Assembly: GCA_039588335.1 (NCBI GenBank)
Contig: JBDGZZ010000032.1
Span: forward strand, 1-27,246
Reading direction: 5' to 3'
Origin: G020351775 sp039588335
GTDB taxonomy: Bacteria > Gemmatimonadota > Gemmatimonadetes > Gemmatimonadales > GWC2-71-9
DNA length: 27,246 bases
This document shows positions 15,084-24,100 of this stretch, in pieces (position 1 is the first letter of the stretch; the number at the start of each line of letters is the position of its first letter). The notes under the pieces were generated by a model that saw only the letters and a program-made list of their open reading frames with translations, did no database searches and was not told the origin of the DNA. The position numbers and the translations under genes were made by a program.

Positions 15084-16148
15084 ATGAGAGTCATTCCGAT
15101 TGGTGTGCTGATCATAGTCATTGGTTCCGGCGTGTGGTTCGTGGCTCGGGGGAGCGATAGTGCGGCGGATACCGATTCCGATCTTGGCGACAATACGGCC
15201 CTCGTAGCTCGCCGTGATCTGGGCGCGACCGTCCTCGCGACGGGCGTCGTGCGACCAATGGTTGGAGCGGAGGTGCGCGTAGGTTCGCGGGTTTCCGGCG
15301 TGTTGCAGCGCCTATATGTAACTGTCGGTGACCGCGTGCGTGCAGGCCAGCTTCTCGCCCAACTCGATTCCACGGAACTTGCGGCACGCCTCAAACAGGC
15401 GGCAGCTGCGCTCGCGAACGCGCAGGCGGAGCACGAGTACGCGCTACGGGAGCACGAGCGCGCGGTCGGGCTGCGGGAGAGGGCGATCATTCCCGAGACC
15501 GAGATGGCGCTCATGGAGCGCCAGCGGGATGTGACCGCCTCTCAAGTCGAGCAAGCTATGGCCAACCTCGAAGCCGCGAACATCCAACTTGGTTACACGA
15601 AGGTCTATGCGCCGATCAGTGGAGTCGTTGCCGAGGTTGCGACGCAGGTTGGTGAAACCGTTGCGGCCAGTTTTGCGGCGCCGACGTTCGTTACGATCAT
15701 TGACCTCGACCGTCTCGAGGTCTGGGCGTACGTAGATGAAACGGACATTGGTCGCGTCGAGATCGGCCAAAGCGCGGTCTTCACGGTGGACACCTACTCC
15801 GACGCGGACTTCACCGGAACGGTCACGGCCATCCGACCGATGGCGGAAATCCAGGATGCGGTCGTGAACTACGTGACGGTGATCGACATCGTCGAGCGCC
15901 ACGGTAAGATCCTCCGGCCGGAAATGACCACCACGGTGAACATCGAGCTGGAACGCAGGGATGACGTGCTCGCGATTCCGAATCGCGCAATAAGGCGTGA
16001 CCGCGCCGGAACCTATGCTCTCGTCATGGAGAATGGAGCACGGGTGCGGCGCGACATTCGGGTGGGATACCGCGGCAGAGACTATTCAGAAGTAATCGAA
16101 GGACTGAGCGAAGGAGACCGCATCGTCGTTGGAACCGTCGAGCGGTAA
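15084..16148 (+). CDS. HlyD/MacA-type periplasmic adaptor of an ABC exporter
   Basis: 354 residues, GGAG site at 15071-15074. It has an N-terminal membrane anchor (about 4-20), then the biotinyl-lipoyl half (VRVGSRVSGVLQRLYVTVGD), a short helical hairpin (about 95-165, rich in A, E and Q) and the second lipoyl half (LGYTKVYAPISGVVAEVATQ). A beta-barrel and membrane-proximal domain follow (VWAYVDETDIGRVEIGQ ... AIPNRAIRRD). This is the standard order for RND/MacA membrane-fusion proteins, which bridge the inner-membrane transporter to an outer-membrane channel. No TolC-like gene is in the window. It lies 29 bases before the ATPase gene. Confidence 0.92.
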   Translation: MRVIPIGVLIIVIGSGVWFVARGSDSAADTDSDLGDNTALVARRDLGATVLATGVVRPMVGAEVRVGSRVSGVLQRLYVTVGDRVRAGQLLAQLDSTELAARLKQAAAALANAQAEHEYALREHERAVGLRERAIIPETEMALMERQRDVTASQVEQAMANLEAANIQLGYTKVYAPISGVVAEVATQVGETVAASFAAPTFVTIIDLDRLEVWAYVDETDIGRVEIGQSAVFTVDTYSDADFTGTVTAIRPMAEIQDAVVNYVTVIDIVERHGKILRPEMTTTVNIELERRDDVLAIPNRAIRRDRAGTYALVMENGARVRRDIRVGYRGRDYSEVIEGLSEGDRIVVGTVER

Positions 16149-16177
16149 CGGACCACGAACAAGGAGAACACGAAGCG

Positions 16178-16894
16178 ATGAGCATGATCGAAATCGAGGG
16201 CGTTCACAAACGCTACGAGAAGGACGCAAGCATAGTTCATGCCTTGGACGATGTGTCGCTCACCATCGACCGCGGCGAATTCGTGGCGATACTCGGCCCA
16301 TCGGGGTCGGGGAAGTCCACGCTCCTCAACCTGCTGGGATTGCTGGACCGGCCGGACGAAGGCGCGTACCGCCTGGATGGGCGCGACGTGAGCACATTCA
16401 GCGCCGATGAACTCGCAGCGTATCGCAACGAGAAGATCGGCTTCGTGTTCCAATCGTTTCACCTGTTGCCGAAGACGCCGGCACTCGAGAACGTCGAACT
16501 TCCGCTCATATACTCAGACCGCTCGGACCTGGCCGGCCTCGCGATGAAAGCCCTCGATAAGGTCGGGTTGATCGATCGGGCGTCGCATTTGCCTAGTGAA
16601 CTTTCGGGCGGACAGCAACAACGAGTGGCGATCGCTCGCGCGCTCGTCAATGAGCCGGATCTGATTCTGGCCGACGAGCCCACAGGGAACCTCGACTCCA
16701 AGTCGGGGGTCGAGGTTCTGGGCATACTGCAGGATCTGAACTCGGAGGGTGTGACGGTCGTGCTCGTAACGCATGACGCCGAGCTAGCACGCATGGCGAG
16801 CCGTAGAGTGGAGATCGTGGACGGCCGCATTGTGCTTGATGAAACCGTAACCGACCGGCGCGATGCGCGTGAAGCGCTCGGCGTGGTCGCCTGA
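16178..16894 (+). CDS. MacB/LolD-type ABC transporter ATP-binding protein
   Basis: 238 residues with an AAGGAGA site 10 bases before ATG. All ATPase motifs are intact: Walker A GPSGSGKST (40-48), Q-loop in FQSFHLLP, signature LSGGQQQR, Walker B LILADEPTGNLD, and the switch His in VTHD. It powers the two FtsX-type permeases encoded directly downstream. In MacB itself the ATPase is fused to the permease; here they are separate, as in LolCDE-like and Gram-positive-style MacB sets. Confidence 0.95.
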   Translation: MSMIEIEGVHKRYEKDASIVHALDDVSLTIDRGEFVAILGPSGSGKSTLLNLLGLLDRPDEGAYRLDGRDVSTFSADELAAYRNEKIGFVFQSFHLLPKTPALENVELPLIYSDRSDLAGLAMKALDKVGLIDRASHLPSELSGGQQQRVAIARALVNEPDLILADEPTGNLDSKSGVEVLGILQDLNSEGVTVVLVTHDAELARMASRRVEIVDGRIVLDETVTDRRDAREALGVVA

Positions 16895-16915
16895 GCACCG
16901 AGGAGACGAGCCAAC

Positions 16916-18133
16916 ATGAAAACGACGCGAGTTATTGGGAGCAGCCTGCGCACAATGAACCGCAACAAATTGCGGACGTTCTTCATGATGTTGGGAACGT
17001 TGATCGGCGTGACGGCACTCACTGTAGTCATGGCGTTGGGGCAGGGGACGCAGGACGAAGTGCTCCACGGCATCGAACGCATGTTTTCGGGATCCACGAT
17101 TCTTCTGAATGCCGGCTCGGGCATGATGGAGGACGGTCCCCACGGGGCAGGTCCGGCAACGACGTTGATACCTGCCGATATCGACGCTATAGAGGCGGAG
17201 ATTCCGGCAGTCGAGATGGCAGATCGGTTGCAGGGATTTGGTTTTAGTGAGGTGGTGTACAACGGTACGGCGAGCGACATCCGGGTGTTGGGTCATTCGC
17301 ATACTTCGCCGGAAGTATGGAATCGCGGAGTCGGCGAGGGCTCGTACTTCTCGGAGGATGACGTGCGGTCAGCGGCACGCGTTGCTGTCATTGGTACAAA
17401 CTCGGTCGCCGATCTCTTTGGCGATGTCGATCCGATCGGACAGCAGGTCCGGATCGGAACGGTCCCATTTGAGGTGATTGGCATCTTGGAACCGTTTGGC
17501 ATAGATCCACACGGCCTCGACAAAGACAACGAGATTCACGTCCCGTACACCACGGTGATGCGACGATTGAGCAATGTGGACTACATCGCTGCATCCAAGA
17601 TCATGGTGGATCCGCATGCCGATCTCGAAGCGACGGTAGAGACCATCGAGACCTTGCTGCGCGAGCGGCACGGACTCGCCCCTACTGAAGCGAACGACTT
17701 CCACATGATCACGCCGATGCAAGTGCAACAGATGATCGCGTCAGCCAATTCGACATTTGGAGTGTTCCTGCCGATCGTGGCGCTCATTGCGATCATCGCG
17801 GGTGGTGTGGTCGTTGCCAACCTCATGCTGCTGTCGGTAAACGAGCGGCGCAACGAGATCGGACTCCGCAAAGCCATCGGTGCCCGCACGCGCGACGTAT
17901 GGTGGCAGTTCGTCCTCGAGGCCACCGCGGTTACCACGGTCGGGGGCATGGTGGCCATTGGCCTTGGCGTCGGAATCGTCAAGTTCATCCAGATGCACGG
18001 CATTGCAGGTTTGGCGTTCCCGTGGTCTGTCACGTTCGTTGGCCTGGGTGTCGCCGTTGCCGTTGGCCTCGTCTCCGGCGCGTTCCCCGCTCGGCGCGCG
18101 GCTCGTATGGATCCGATCGATGCACTGAGATGA
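16916..18133 (+). CDS. MacB/FtsX-type ABC transporter permease, first copy
   Basis: 405 residues. The layout is typical of MacB-type permeases: one membrane helix near the N-terminus (about 22-42, FFMMLGTLIGVTALTVVMAL), a large periplasmic core (about 45-280, with DIRVLGHSHTSPEVWN and DVDPIGQQVRIG), then three helices (about 283-305, 335-360, 372-395). Conserved cytoplasmic coupling motifs are NERRNEIGLRKAIGAR and the terminal ARRAARMDPIDALR. It probably pairs with the next permease as a heterodimer, since both follow one ATPase gene. Its stop overlaps the next start (ATGA). Confidence 0.93.
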   Translation: MKTTRVIGSSLRTMNRNKLRTFFMMLGTLIGVTALTVVMALGQGTQDEVLHGIERMFSGSTILLNAGSGMMEDGPHGAGPATTLIPADIDAIEAEIPAVEMADRLQGFGFSEVVYNGTASDIRVLGHSHTSPEVWNRGVGEGSYFSEDDVRSAARVAVIGTNSVADLFGDVDPIGQQVRIGTVPFEVIGILEPFGIDPHGLDKDNEIHVPYTTVMRRLSNVDYIAASKIMVDPHADLEATVETIETLLRERHGLAPTEANDFHMITPMQVQQMIASANSTFGVFLPIVALIAIIAGGVVVANLMLLSVNERRNEIGLRKAIGARTRDVWWQFVLEATAVTTVGGMVAIGLGVGIVKFIQMHGIAGLAFPWSVTFVGLGVAVAVGLVSGAFPARRAARMDPIDALR

Positions 18134-19359
18134 AGTGGGTCCGGAACGTAGCGCTGTCACGGAAGGCGCTCTTCCGTCATAGGGCGCGAACGGTTCTCGC
18201 GCTCACCGGGACGGGGGTTGGCGTTGCCGTGGTACTGGCGATGGTGGCCATCGGCGAAGGTGCCGAACGTGAGGTGGTGACCCGTGTGCGGGCCATGGGT
18301 CGCAACATGCTGGTGGTGAACGCGGGCCCGCAGGAACGACGTGCAGGCAGGGTTCTCGTGAGAGGTGCCATCGTCGAAACGCTGACGCTTGCCGACGCGA
18401 GCGCGATCGCGGAAGAGAGCGGTTTTGTGGCACGGGTGGCGCCCTCCTTTGACGATCCCAAGCAGATCACGCATCGAGATCTCTCCACCGGCGCCACGGT
18501 CCGTGGCACGACGCACGAGTACGGCATCATTCGCGATTTCCCCACATCTGCCGGGCGCTTCTTTACGGCTGAGGAAGACCGCGCCGGGCTACGCGTTGCG
18601 GTACTCGGAAGCGTGATTGCCGAGCGGTTGTTTCCTGATTCAGACCCGATCGGGCAGGTCATCCGTATCGGTCGAGTGCCGTTCGAGGTCGTCGGCGTGC
18701 TGATTTCGAAGGGGATCTCCGTCGACGGATCGGCGCAGGAGGACAACCAAGTCATCGTTCCGATCAATGCCGCGCTTCGCCGAGTCTTCAACGCCGACTT
18801 TCTCAAGATGATATATCTCGAGGTGACGAGCCCCACGTTGATGGATGAAGCCGAGCAGGAGGTCGGCGCCATTCTTCGCGAGCGTCATCGGTTGGAGCGG
18901 TACGGTCGCCCGGACGATTTCAGGATACAGAATCAACGGGTGATCATGGATGCGGAACTGGCAACGGTAGCGTCGTTTCGCACTATGATCACCGGTATGG
19001 GTGCCGTCGCGTTGGCGGTCGGTGGCGTTGGGATCTTGTCGATCATGTTGCTCTCGGTGCGTGAACGGCGTTCCGAGATTGGCCTGCGTGTGGCTGTTGG
19101 CGCGCGCCGCCGCGATGTCTGGGTGCAATTCCTCGTAGAGGCAATCGTGCTCGGTGGTGCTGGCGGCCTACTGGGTCTCGTGCTCGGAATCAGCGCGTCC
19201 TCGGTGGTATCTGTGGCAACAGAGTGGACGGCAGTGGTTACGGCGCCCTCGATTGTACTGGCAGTCGCCTCGGCGTTGACCGTCGGCGTCGTGTTTGGCG
19301 TCTATCCGGCGTTTCGAGCCGCTTCGTGGGATCCGATCGAGGCGCTGCGCACCGAATAG
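18130..19359 (+). CDS. MacB/FtsX-type ABC transporter permease, second copy
   Basis: 409 residues from the ATG at 18130, chosen because it overlaps the stop of the first permease by 4 bases; the open frame extends upstream but only as a shadow of that gene. Same layout as its neighbour: N-terminal helix (about 20-40, RTVLALTGTGVGVAVVLAMV), periplasmic core with SDPIGQVIRIGRVPFEVVGV, three C-terminal helices, coupling motif RERRSEIGLRVAVGARRRD and ending FRAASWDPIEALRTE. The likely partner is the first permease. It closes the sigma-factor operon; the substrate of the exporter (macrolide, lipoprotein, peptide or lipid) cannot be told. Confidence 0.93.
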   Translation: MKWVRNVALSRKALFRHRARTVLALTGTGVGVAVVLAMVAIGEGAEREVVTRVRAMGRNMLVVNAGPQERRAGRVLVRGAIVETLTLADASAIAEESGFVARVAPSFDDPKQITHRDLSTGATVRGTTHEYGIIRDFPTSAGRFFTAEEDRAGLRVAVLGSVIAERLFPDSDPIGQVIRIGRVPFEVVGVLISKGISVDGSAQEDNQVIVPINAALRRVFNADFLKMIYLEVTSPTLMDEAEQEVGAILRERHRLERYGRPDDFRIQNQRVIMDAELATVASFRTMITGMGAVALAVGGVGILSIMLLSVRERRSEIGLRVAVGARRRDVWVQFLVEAIVLGGAGGLLGLVLGISASSVVSVATEWTAVVTAPSIVLAVASALTVGVVFGVYPAFRAASWDPIEALRTE

Positions 19360-19638
19360 GGCGAGAACTCCCGCTCCCCACTCGCTACCTTGGGCAAGGG
19401 CCGTGTTCAGACGGTCAATCAGTTCTGGCATGGGATCGGATAAGATCTCCCGCAGTCAGGGGGCAGGCTAGGGGTGGTGGTGAACTATGGCCGGTCAGCC
19501 AAAGCCTGGCCCACCTCCTTCTGGGAACCAGCGCAGACCAGGGATTTGTCGGTTGGTGTCCCAAGCTGCATGATTGTGTAGGTCGAAAGGAAGGTGAGCG
19601 ATGGCCACAATCACGGCGGCGGCAACGGGACTGCGTTC
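19360..19638. other. Intergenic region after the exporter operon
   Basis: No complete gene is seen. On the minus strand an ATG at 19431 starts MPELIDRLNTALA, which resembles the first residues of Ser/Thr kinases of this kind of genome, but the similarity stops within about 13 codons and the frame runs into the permease gene. A good ribosome site (GGAAGG, 19589-19594) precedes ATG 19601, which opens only an 18-codon frame. Confidence 0.45.
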
Positions 19639-20139
19639 ATGGGCGGCTCTGTGGTAGACCGGCCTTCGCCGCGCGACGCTACCCAGCAAGATGTCGACAG
19701 AGTCGTCGAGCTCTGGGCCGAGCATGTGGACTTCCACGCGCAATGTGATCCCCGCTTCCTGAGAACAGAGGGATCGGAAGTCGGCTTCGCTCAACACCTG
19801 CGCACCAAGCTGGCCGAGTCGGACTACCTGCTGCTAGTCGCGGAGATCGACGGCGAGGTAGTGGGATTCCTTAACGGGGAGTTGTCCGCGTACCCGCCCT
19901 GCTTCGCACACCATGCCCACGGCTTCATCGACAACCTGGCAGTATCACCACAGCGGCAGCGTGCCGGCGTGGGCACCGCCCTGCTCGAAAAGGCAATGGC
20001 CTGGTTTTCCGCCAAGGGTGTGTCCACCGTAGAGGGCCGCGTCCTTCTGGCGAACCCGGTGGCCATGGCGTTCTGGCAGAAGACCGAATTCGAGCCCTAC
20101 ATGCACACGATCCGCGCAGCGACGGATGTATCTGAGTGA
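19639..20139 (+). CDS. GNAT-family N-acetyltransferase
   Basis: About 166 residues from ATG 19639. The GNAT acetyl-CoA motif A is FIDNLAVSPQRQRAGVGTALLEKA (R/Q-x-x-G-x-G/A), after the beta-strand block YLLLVAEIDGEVVGFLNGEL and before NPVAMAFWQKTEFEPY. It transfers an acetyl group from acetyl-CoA to an unknown amine. The start is uncertain: an in-frame GTG at 19594 lies almost on top of its own ribosome site, and the best-placed ATG (19601) is in another frame, so 19639 is a compromise that keeps the conserved domain. Confidence 0.8.
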   Translation: MGGSVVDRPSPRDATQQDVDRVVELWAEHVDFHAQCDPRFLRTEGSEVGFAQHLRTKLAESDYLLLVAEIDGEVVGFLNGELSAYPPCFAHHAHGFIDNLAVSPQRQRAGVGTALLEKAMAWFSAKGVSTVEGRVLLANPVAMAFWQKTEFEPYMHTIRAATDVSE

Positions 20140-20176
20140 GCTCGCGTCGTTCGCTCAGCAGCAGAGGACTAATCGT

Positions 20177-21100
20177 ATGAGAAACATGAAGACGTTTCTG
20201 ACTTACGCAGTGATCACCGGGTTGGTGTCGACGACCACGAGCGCGCAGGTAGTTCCCGGCCAAACTGACGACCAGGCGACCGTATGGTACCTGCGCCATG
20301 CAGGCTGGGCGGTTCGCCTCGGCGACGTGCTACTCGTCTTCGATTACCAGGAGTCGCTCGGTATGGAAGACGTCAACGACGGCACTCCGCGCAATCTCGC
20401 AAGTGGATTCATCGATGCGGCGGAGATCGAGGATCTCGACGTATACGTCTTCGTGACACACGCCCACGGTGACCACTACGACCCCGTCATCTTCGAGTGG
20501 CAGGGTGCGATTGAGAAGCTCTCATACATCATTGGATGGGACGAACAGCCGCAGTCACACTGTGAACGTTTCACCGGAGCCGACGCCAGCTGCCACATCA
20601 TGGGTGGGCTGCGGGCAACCGCCGACTTGGGTGGCATACAGGTCTACACGATCGATTCGGACCACAACGACATTCCCGAGGTAGCATACCTGGTCCGTCA
20701 CGGGGATTGGATTGTGTATCACAACGGCGACTACATGGCCGACTACGTAGCCGATTACGCCTATCTGAAGACTATTAGCGACCGAATCGACTTCGCGTTT
20801 GTGGCTGGGTATCCGGATCGCAGATGGCCTCACCTAGCTCGGGCCGTTCACCTTGCGCGCGAGTTTGACGTGCCGGTGCTGTTCCCGATACACTTCCGCG
20901 ACCGTGAGATGTGTGAGAGTTTCGTGGCTGAGGTGGCAGCGGAGGGTGTGAGCGCCGAGGTCGAGTGCCCCACGGCTCGGGGGCAGCGGTTCGTGGTGGC
21001 GAAGGGTGATCGAGGTGTCAGCTCGAGGATTCCGCTCAGCTACTCCAATCTCAGCGCCACCAACGGATCGGTCTTTGACGCGCGACGAGCCGGTAGGTAG
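20177..21100 (+). CDS. Exported metallo-beta-lactamase-fold hydrolase
   Basis: 307 residues from ATG 20177, with GAGGA about 8 bases upstream. A signal peptide follows (MRNMKTFLTYAVITGLVSTTTSAQ). The zinc motif is H95-x-H97-x-D99-H100 in THAHGDHYDP. Later candidates are the His in SDHNDIPEVAY, the Asp in YHNGDYMADY and the His in FPIHFRD, as in UlaG/RomA-like members. The fold supports a periplasmic metal-dependent hydrolase; the substrate is unknown and beta-lactam activity is not implied. The 3' end runs 61 bases into the end of the convergent ADOP gene, so the last 20 codons are read on both strands. Confidence 0.85.
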   Translation: MRNMKTFLTYAVITGLVSTTTSAQVVPGQTDDQATVWYLRHAGWAVRLGDVLLVFDYQESLGMEDVNDGTPRNLASGFIDAAEIEDLDVYVFVTHAHGDHYDPVIFEWQGAIEKLSYIIGWDEQPQSHCERFTGADASCHIMGGLRATADLGGIQVYTIDSDHNDIPEVAYLVRHGDWIVYHNGDYMADYVADYAYLKTISDRIDFAFVAGYPDRRWPHLARAVHLAREFDVPVLFPIHFRDREMCESFVAEVAAEGVSAEVECPTARGQRFVVAKGDRGVSSRIPLSYSNLSATNGSVFDARRAGR

Positions 21101-23745
21101 CTCGCCAACTGACCTACCGTGAGTAGCAGGGCCGACACCAGAGCGAGCACGATCGGGTCCAGTGCGTGAACGTTATACAAGAAACCAGACAGCAACCGCG
21201 TTAGTGCGGTGGCGAGCATGATGCCGAGCCCGACTCCTATCAGGATCGTTCTGAAGCCGCCCCGCAAGACCATCCTAGCAATTCCGCCCTGAGTCGCACC
21301 CATGGCTATGCGCACGCCGAACTCGCGCGTCCGCTGACTCACGTTGTACGACATCACGCCGTAAAGCCCGACTGTTGCCAACACGAGTGCAAGGAGCCCA
21401 AACGCGCCTACGAGCGTCGCGGGCAGTCGTGCAACTCCCGCCGAGTATTCCAGGTACTGGTGCATCGTGAGCACGGTCGATTGCGGCACGTTGGGAGCAA
21501 GGCGCCGAACTTCGGCCGACAGCGGCTCGACCATGACGCGGGGATCGCCGGTGGTCTTCACCACGAGGTTCACCCGCTGCGTGTACTCACCCTGACCCAG
21601 CGGAATGGCGAGGTAGGGTTCGGGTGCGTTGTGCAGCGCGGCATACTTGCCGTCCTCGATTACGCCAACGATTGTGTACGTGATTCCCAAATCCGCCTGC
21701 ACGGTTCGTCCTACGGGGTCCTGTCCGGGCCAGAACCGCCGCGCCATCACGTCGTTCACCAACGCCACGGGTTCCGCGTCCGCACGGTCCCGCGCATCGA
21801 TCGCGCGGCCGCTCAACACCCGGATACCCATCGTCTCCAAGTAACCGGCCGAGATCATGTTGCGTTTCACGAGCATGAACTCGTCCGATGCAGGCTCGTA
21901 CCCGTCCACCGCGACATCGTGATGCCCGTGCACCAGCCCGAGCGGCAGGAATGCCGAAAGTGCCGCTGACTCGACGCCCGGAAGTGCTGTGACGCGTTCG
22001 AGTAGACGCTGACGCAGTTCGATTCCCTCTGCCTCGTCGTACTGGGTGAAGCCTAGGTTCACGGGTAACACGATGCCGTCTCTGAGATCGAATCCGGGAT
22101 CTATGGCGAGAGTGTTGCGCAGACTGCGGACGAACAGCCCGGCTCCGGTGAGCAGCACCAGCGAGAGTGCAACCTGGGCGATGACTAGTGTCGTCTGGAA
22201 CCGCGCAGTCCGCTTGCTATGGCTCGTTCCGAAACTCTGATCGTCGAGCGCCTCGCATTGACTGCTGCGCCACACCTGCACCGCCGGGGCGATCCCGAAC
22301 AGCAGACCCGTGGAGAGAGCGACCACCAGGGTGAATCCGAGCACACGCCAATCGAGACCAACGAATAACTCTATCGGGACCTCGGTCTGCGTCAGAAACA
22401 GCTGCATTGCATCGACGGTGAGGACGGCCAACACCAGCCCGACCGCTCCCGCGATGGCCGACAGCAGAAGACTCTCGGCCAATAGCTGGCGGATGATGCG
22501 CCAGCGAGATGCACCGAGCGAAAAGCGTAACGCGATTTCGCGGCGCCGGGCAGTCGCCTTCGCGAGCTGCAAGTTGGCCACGTTGAAGCACGCGACCAGA
22601 AGTACAAAGCCCACCACAGCCAAGAGGAGAGTCGCCATGTTCTTGGCTCCCGACGTGGACTCAGGTGTACCGAGGCGACCCGCATCGAGTTCCTCGACTA
22701 CGATGCCCTTGCCGGCATTCAGTTCCGGATAAGTGGTTGTCAGATTCGCCGCCAGCACTTCGAGCGATGCTTGTGCCTCGGGTTTGGTCACGCCAGGTCT
22801 CAAACGCCCGGCGAGTTGCAGCCAGGGATCGACGCGACTCTCTATGTTCGGCGTCCAAGGAAGCGCATGCTCCGCCATCGCCAAGGGACTCCACAGTGCG
22901 GGCTTGACGATAGACGCCAGTCCGTTGAAGCCATCCGGCGCCACTCCTATCACGGTGAATGGGTAGTCATTGATCCGAATTGTCTTGCCCACAATGTCAG
23001 GGTCGGATCCGAACCGGTCCCGCCACGTGCTGTGACTCAAGACAGTCACTGCAATGGCGCCGAACGTTTCGTCCTCTTCGGGTAGGAACGCTCGTCCCAA
23101 ACGCGGTTCCACTCCCAGCACTGAGAAATAGTCCCAGCTCACGAGTTGTCCCCAGACTACTTCCGGCACGTCAGCTCCTGTGATGGCCATTGGGGCGTAG
23201 GTCTGGGCGACGAGTCCGGAGAAGACCTCGTTCTGTTCCCGGTAGTCGAGATAGTCGGGATACGAGGTGTTGCCATGAAGCTGGCCGCCGATCTGGGACG
23301 TGAACACCGTCACCAGCTGCTCCGGCGCGGTCACTCCGAGCGGCCGTACGAGCAGTGAGTTCACGAGACTGAAGATCGCCGTGTTGGCTCCGATTGCGAG
23401 CGTGAGGGTGAGTACGGCGACCAGAGTGAACGAGCGGTGCTTGACGAGAACACGCGCGCCGTGCTTCACGTCCTGCGCAACACCCATGAGTCTAACCCAG
23501 CCACGGCTCGCTGCTTCCGCCACACTATTGCGATTGATCCGCTCGAGCTTGCGCCGGTAACTCGTGGTGTTCCCGAAGCGCCGCTCCGTCTCCTTCAGCG
23601 CATCATCGCGTGAGAGACCCTGCGCCACTAGCCGCTCGATACTCTCCTCGAAGTGGTAACCGATCTCGTCGTCGATGTCCGCCCTGACCCTGTCGCCACT
23701 GCTCGACGGCCGGTCCCACCAGCGTCCTCTTGTTCTCTGCTTCAT
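21040..23745 (-). CDS. ADOP-type (acidobacterial duplicated orphan permease) FtsX-family protein
   Basis: 901 residues. The N-terminal 85 residues (DIDDEIGYHFEESIERLVAQG ... ALKETERRFGN) are the helical ADOP leader domain. Two MacB-like permease halves follow. The first has a helix at about 104-128 (SFTLVAVLTLTLAIGANTAIFSLVN), a periplasmic core, and helices near 370-500. The second has a periplasmic core (DPVGRTVQADLGITYTIVGV) and C-terminal helices. Coupling motifs are ARRREIALRFSLGASR and the terminal ARRASKTDPLVALRLE. These large proteins occur in many paralogs without an ATPase gene alongside, and their role is unresolved. A PadR gene sits 17 bases upstream, the standard pairing for this family, so regulation by PadR is likely. 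Confidence 0.93.
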   Translation of the reverse strand: MKQRTRGRWWDRPSSSGDRVRADIDDEIGYHFEESIERLVAQGLSRDDALKETERRFGNTTSYRRKLERINRNSVAEAASRGWVRLMGVAQDVKHGARVLVKHRSFTLVAVLTLTLAIGANTAIFSLVNSLLVRPLGVTAPEQLVTVFTSQIGGQLHGNTSYPDYLDYREQNEVFSGLVAQTYAPMAITGADVPEVVWGQLVSWDYFSVLGVEPRLGRAFLPEEDETFGAIAVTVLSHSTWRDRFGSDPDIVGKTIRINDYPFTVIGVAPDGFNGLASIVKPALWSPLAMAEHALPWTPNIESRVDPWLQLAGRLRPGVTKPEAQASLEVLAANLTTTYPELNAGKGIVVEELDAGRLGTPESTSGAKNMATLLLAVVGFVLLVACFNVANLQLAKATARRREIALRFSLGASRWRIIRQLLAESLLLSAIAGAVGLVLAVLTVDAMQLFLTQTEVPIELFVGLDWRVLGFTLVVALSTGLLFGIAPAVQVWRSSQCEALDDQSFGTSHSKRTARFQTTLVIAQVALSLVLLTGAGLFVRSLRNTLAIDPGFDLRDGIVLPVNLGFTQYDEAEGIELRQRLLERVTALPGVESAALSAFLPLGLVHGHHDVAVDGYEPASDEFMLVKRNMISAGYLETMGIRVLSGRAIDARDRADAEPVALVNDVMARRFWPGQDPVGRTVQADLGITYTIVGVIEDGKYAALHNAPEPYLAIPLGQGEYTQRVNLVVKTTGDPRVMVEPLSAEVRRLAPNVPQSTVLTMHQYLEYSAGVARLPATLVGAFGLLALVLATVGLYGVMSYNVSQRTREFGVRIAMGATQGGIARMVLRGGFRTILIGVGLGIMLATALTRLLSGFLYNVHALDPIVLALVSALLLTVGQLASYLPARRASKTDPLVALRLE

Positions 23746-23762
23746 TGCGTCACCCGTGCAGG

Positions 23763-24095
23763 TCAGGCCGATCGCAGTACCTTCGCCACGGCGTCGGCAT
23801 ACTCGTTCCAGCTATCCGATCGAGTCTCGAGTTGCTCTCGGCCTGCGGCCGTCATGCTATACGTCTTGACTCGTCGGTTCGTGTCGGACACTCCCCATTC
23901 GGAGTTGAGCCAGTTGCGCTTCTCCATGCGGTGGAGGGCGGTGTACAAGGCACCGTCCTCGATCTGAAGCGCGCCCTCGGTCGTCTCCCGAATCCAGGTA
24001 GACAAAGCGTATCCGTGGCGAGGTCCGCTTTGGAGCGCCTTCAGGATCAAGACGTCCAGAGTGCCCTGCAGCAGTCTTCCTTTTTCGTCGCTCAC
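23763..24095 (-). CDS. PadR-family transcriptional regulator
   Basis: 110 residues from a GTG start at 24095, preceded by an AAGGG site. A winged-helix domain of PadR type is visible: LLQGTLDVLILKALQSGPRHGYALSTWI, then LQIEDGALYTALHRMEKRNWLNSEWG and YSMTAAGREQLE. This is the short PadR form with little beyond the winged helix, usual beside ADOP genes. It normally represses its own operon and responds to small molecules. The promoter directly upstream (24125-24153) is flanked by direct repeats that could be its operators. Confidence 0.93.
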   Translation of the reverse strand: MSDEKGRLLQGTLDVLILKALQSGPRHGYALSTWIRETTEGALQIEDGALYTALHRMEKRNWLNSEWGVSDTNRRVKTYSMTAAGREQLETRSDSWNEYADAVAKVLRSA

Positions 24096-24100
24096 GATGA

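Noticed and set aside
18177..18872. 231-codon minus-strand frame in the second permease gene
   Set aside because: Ser/Arg/Thr-rich low-complexity product typical of antisense reading in high-GC coding DNA; the permease on the plus strand is unambiguous.
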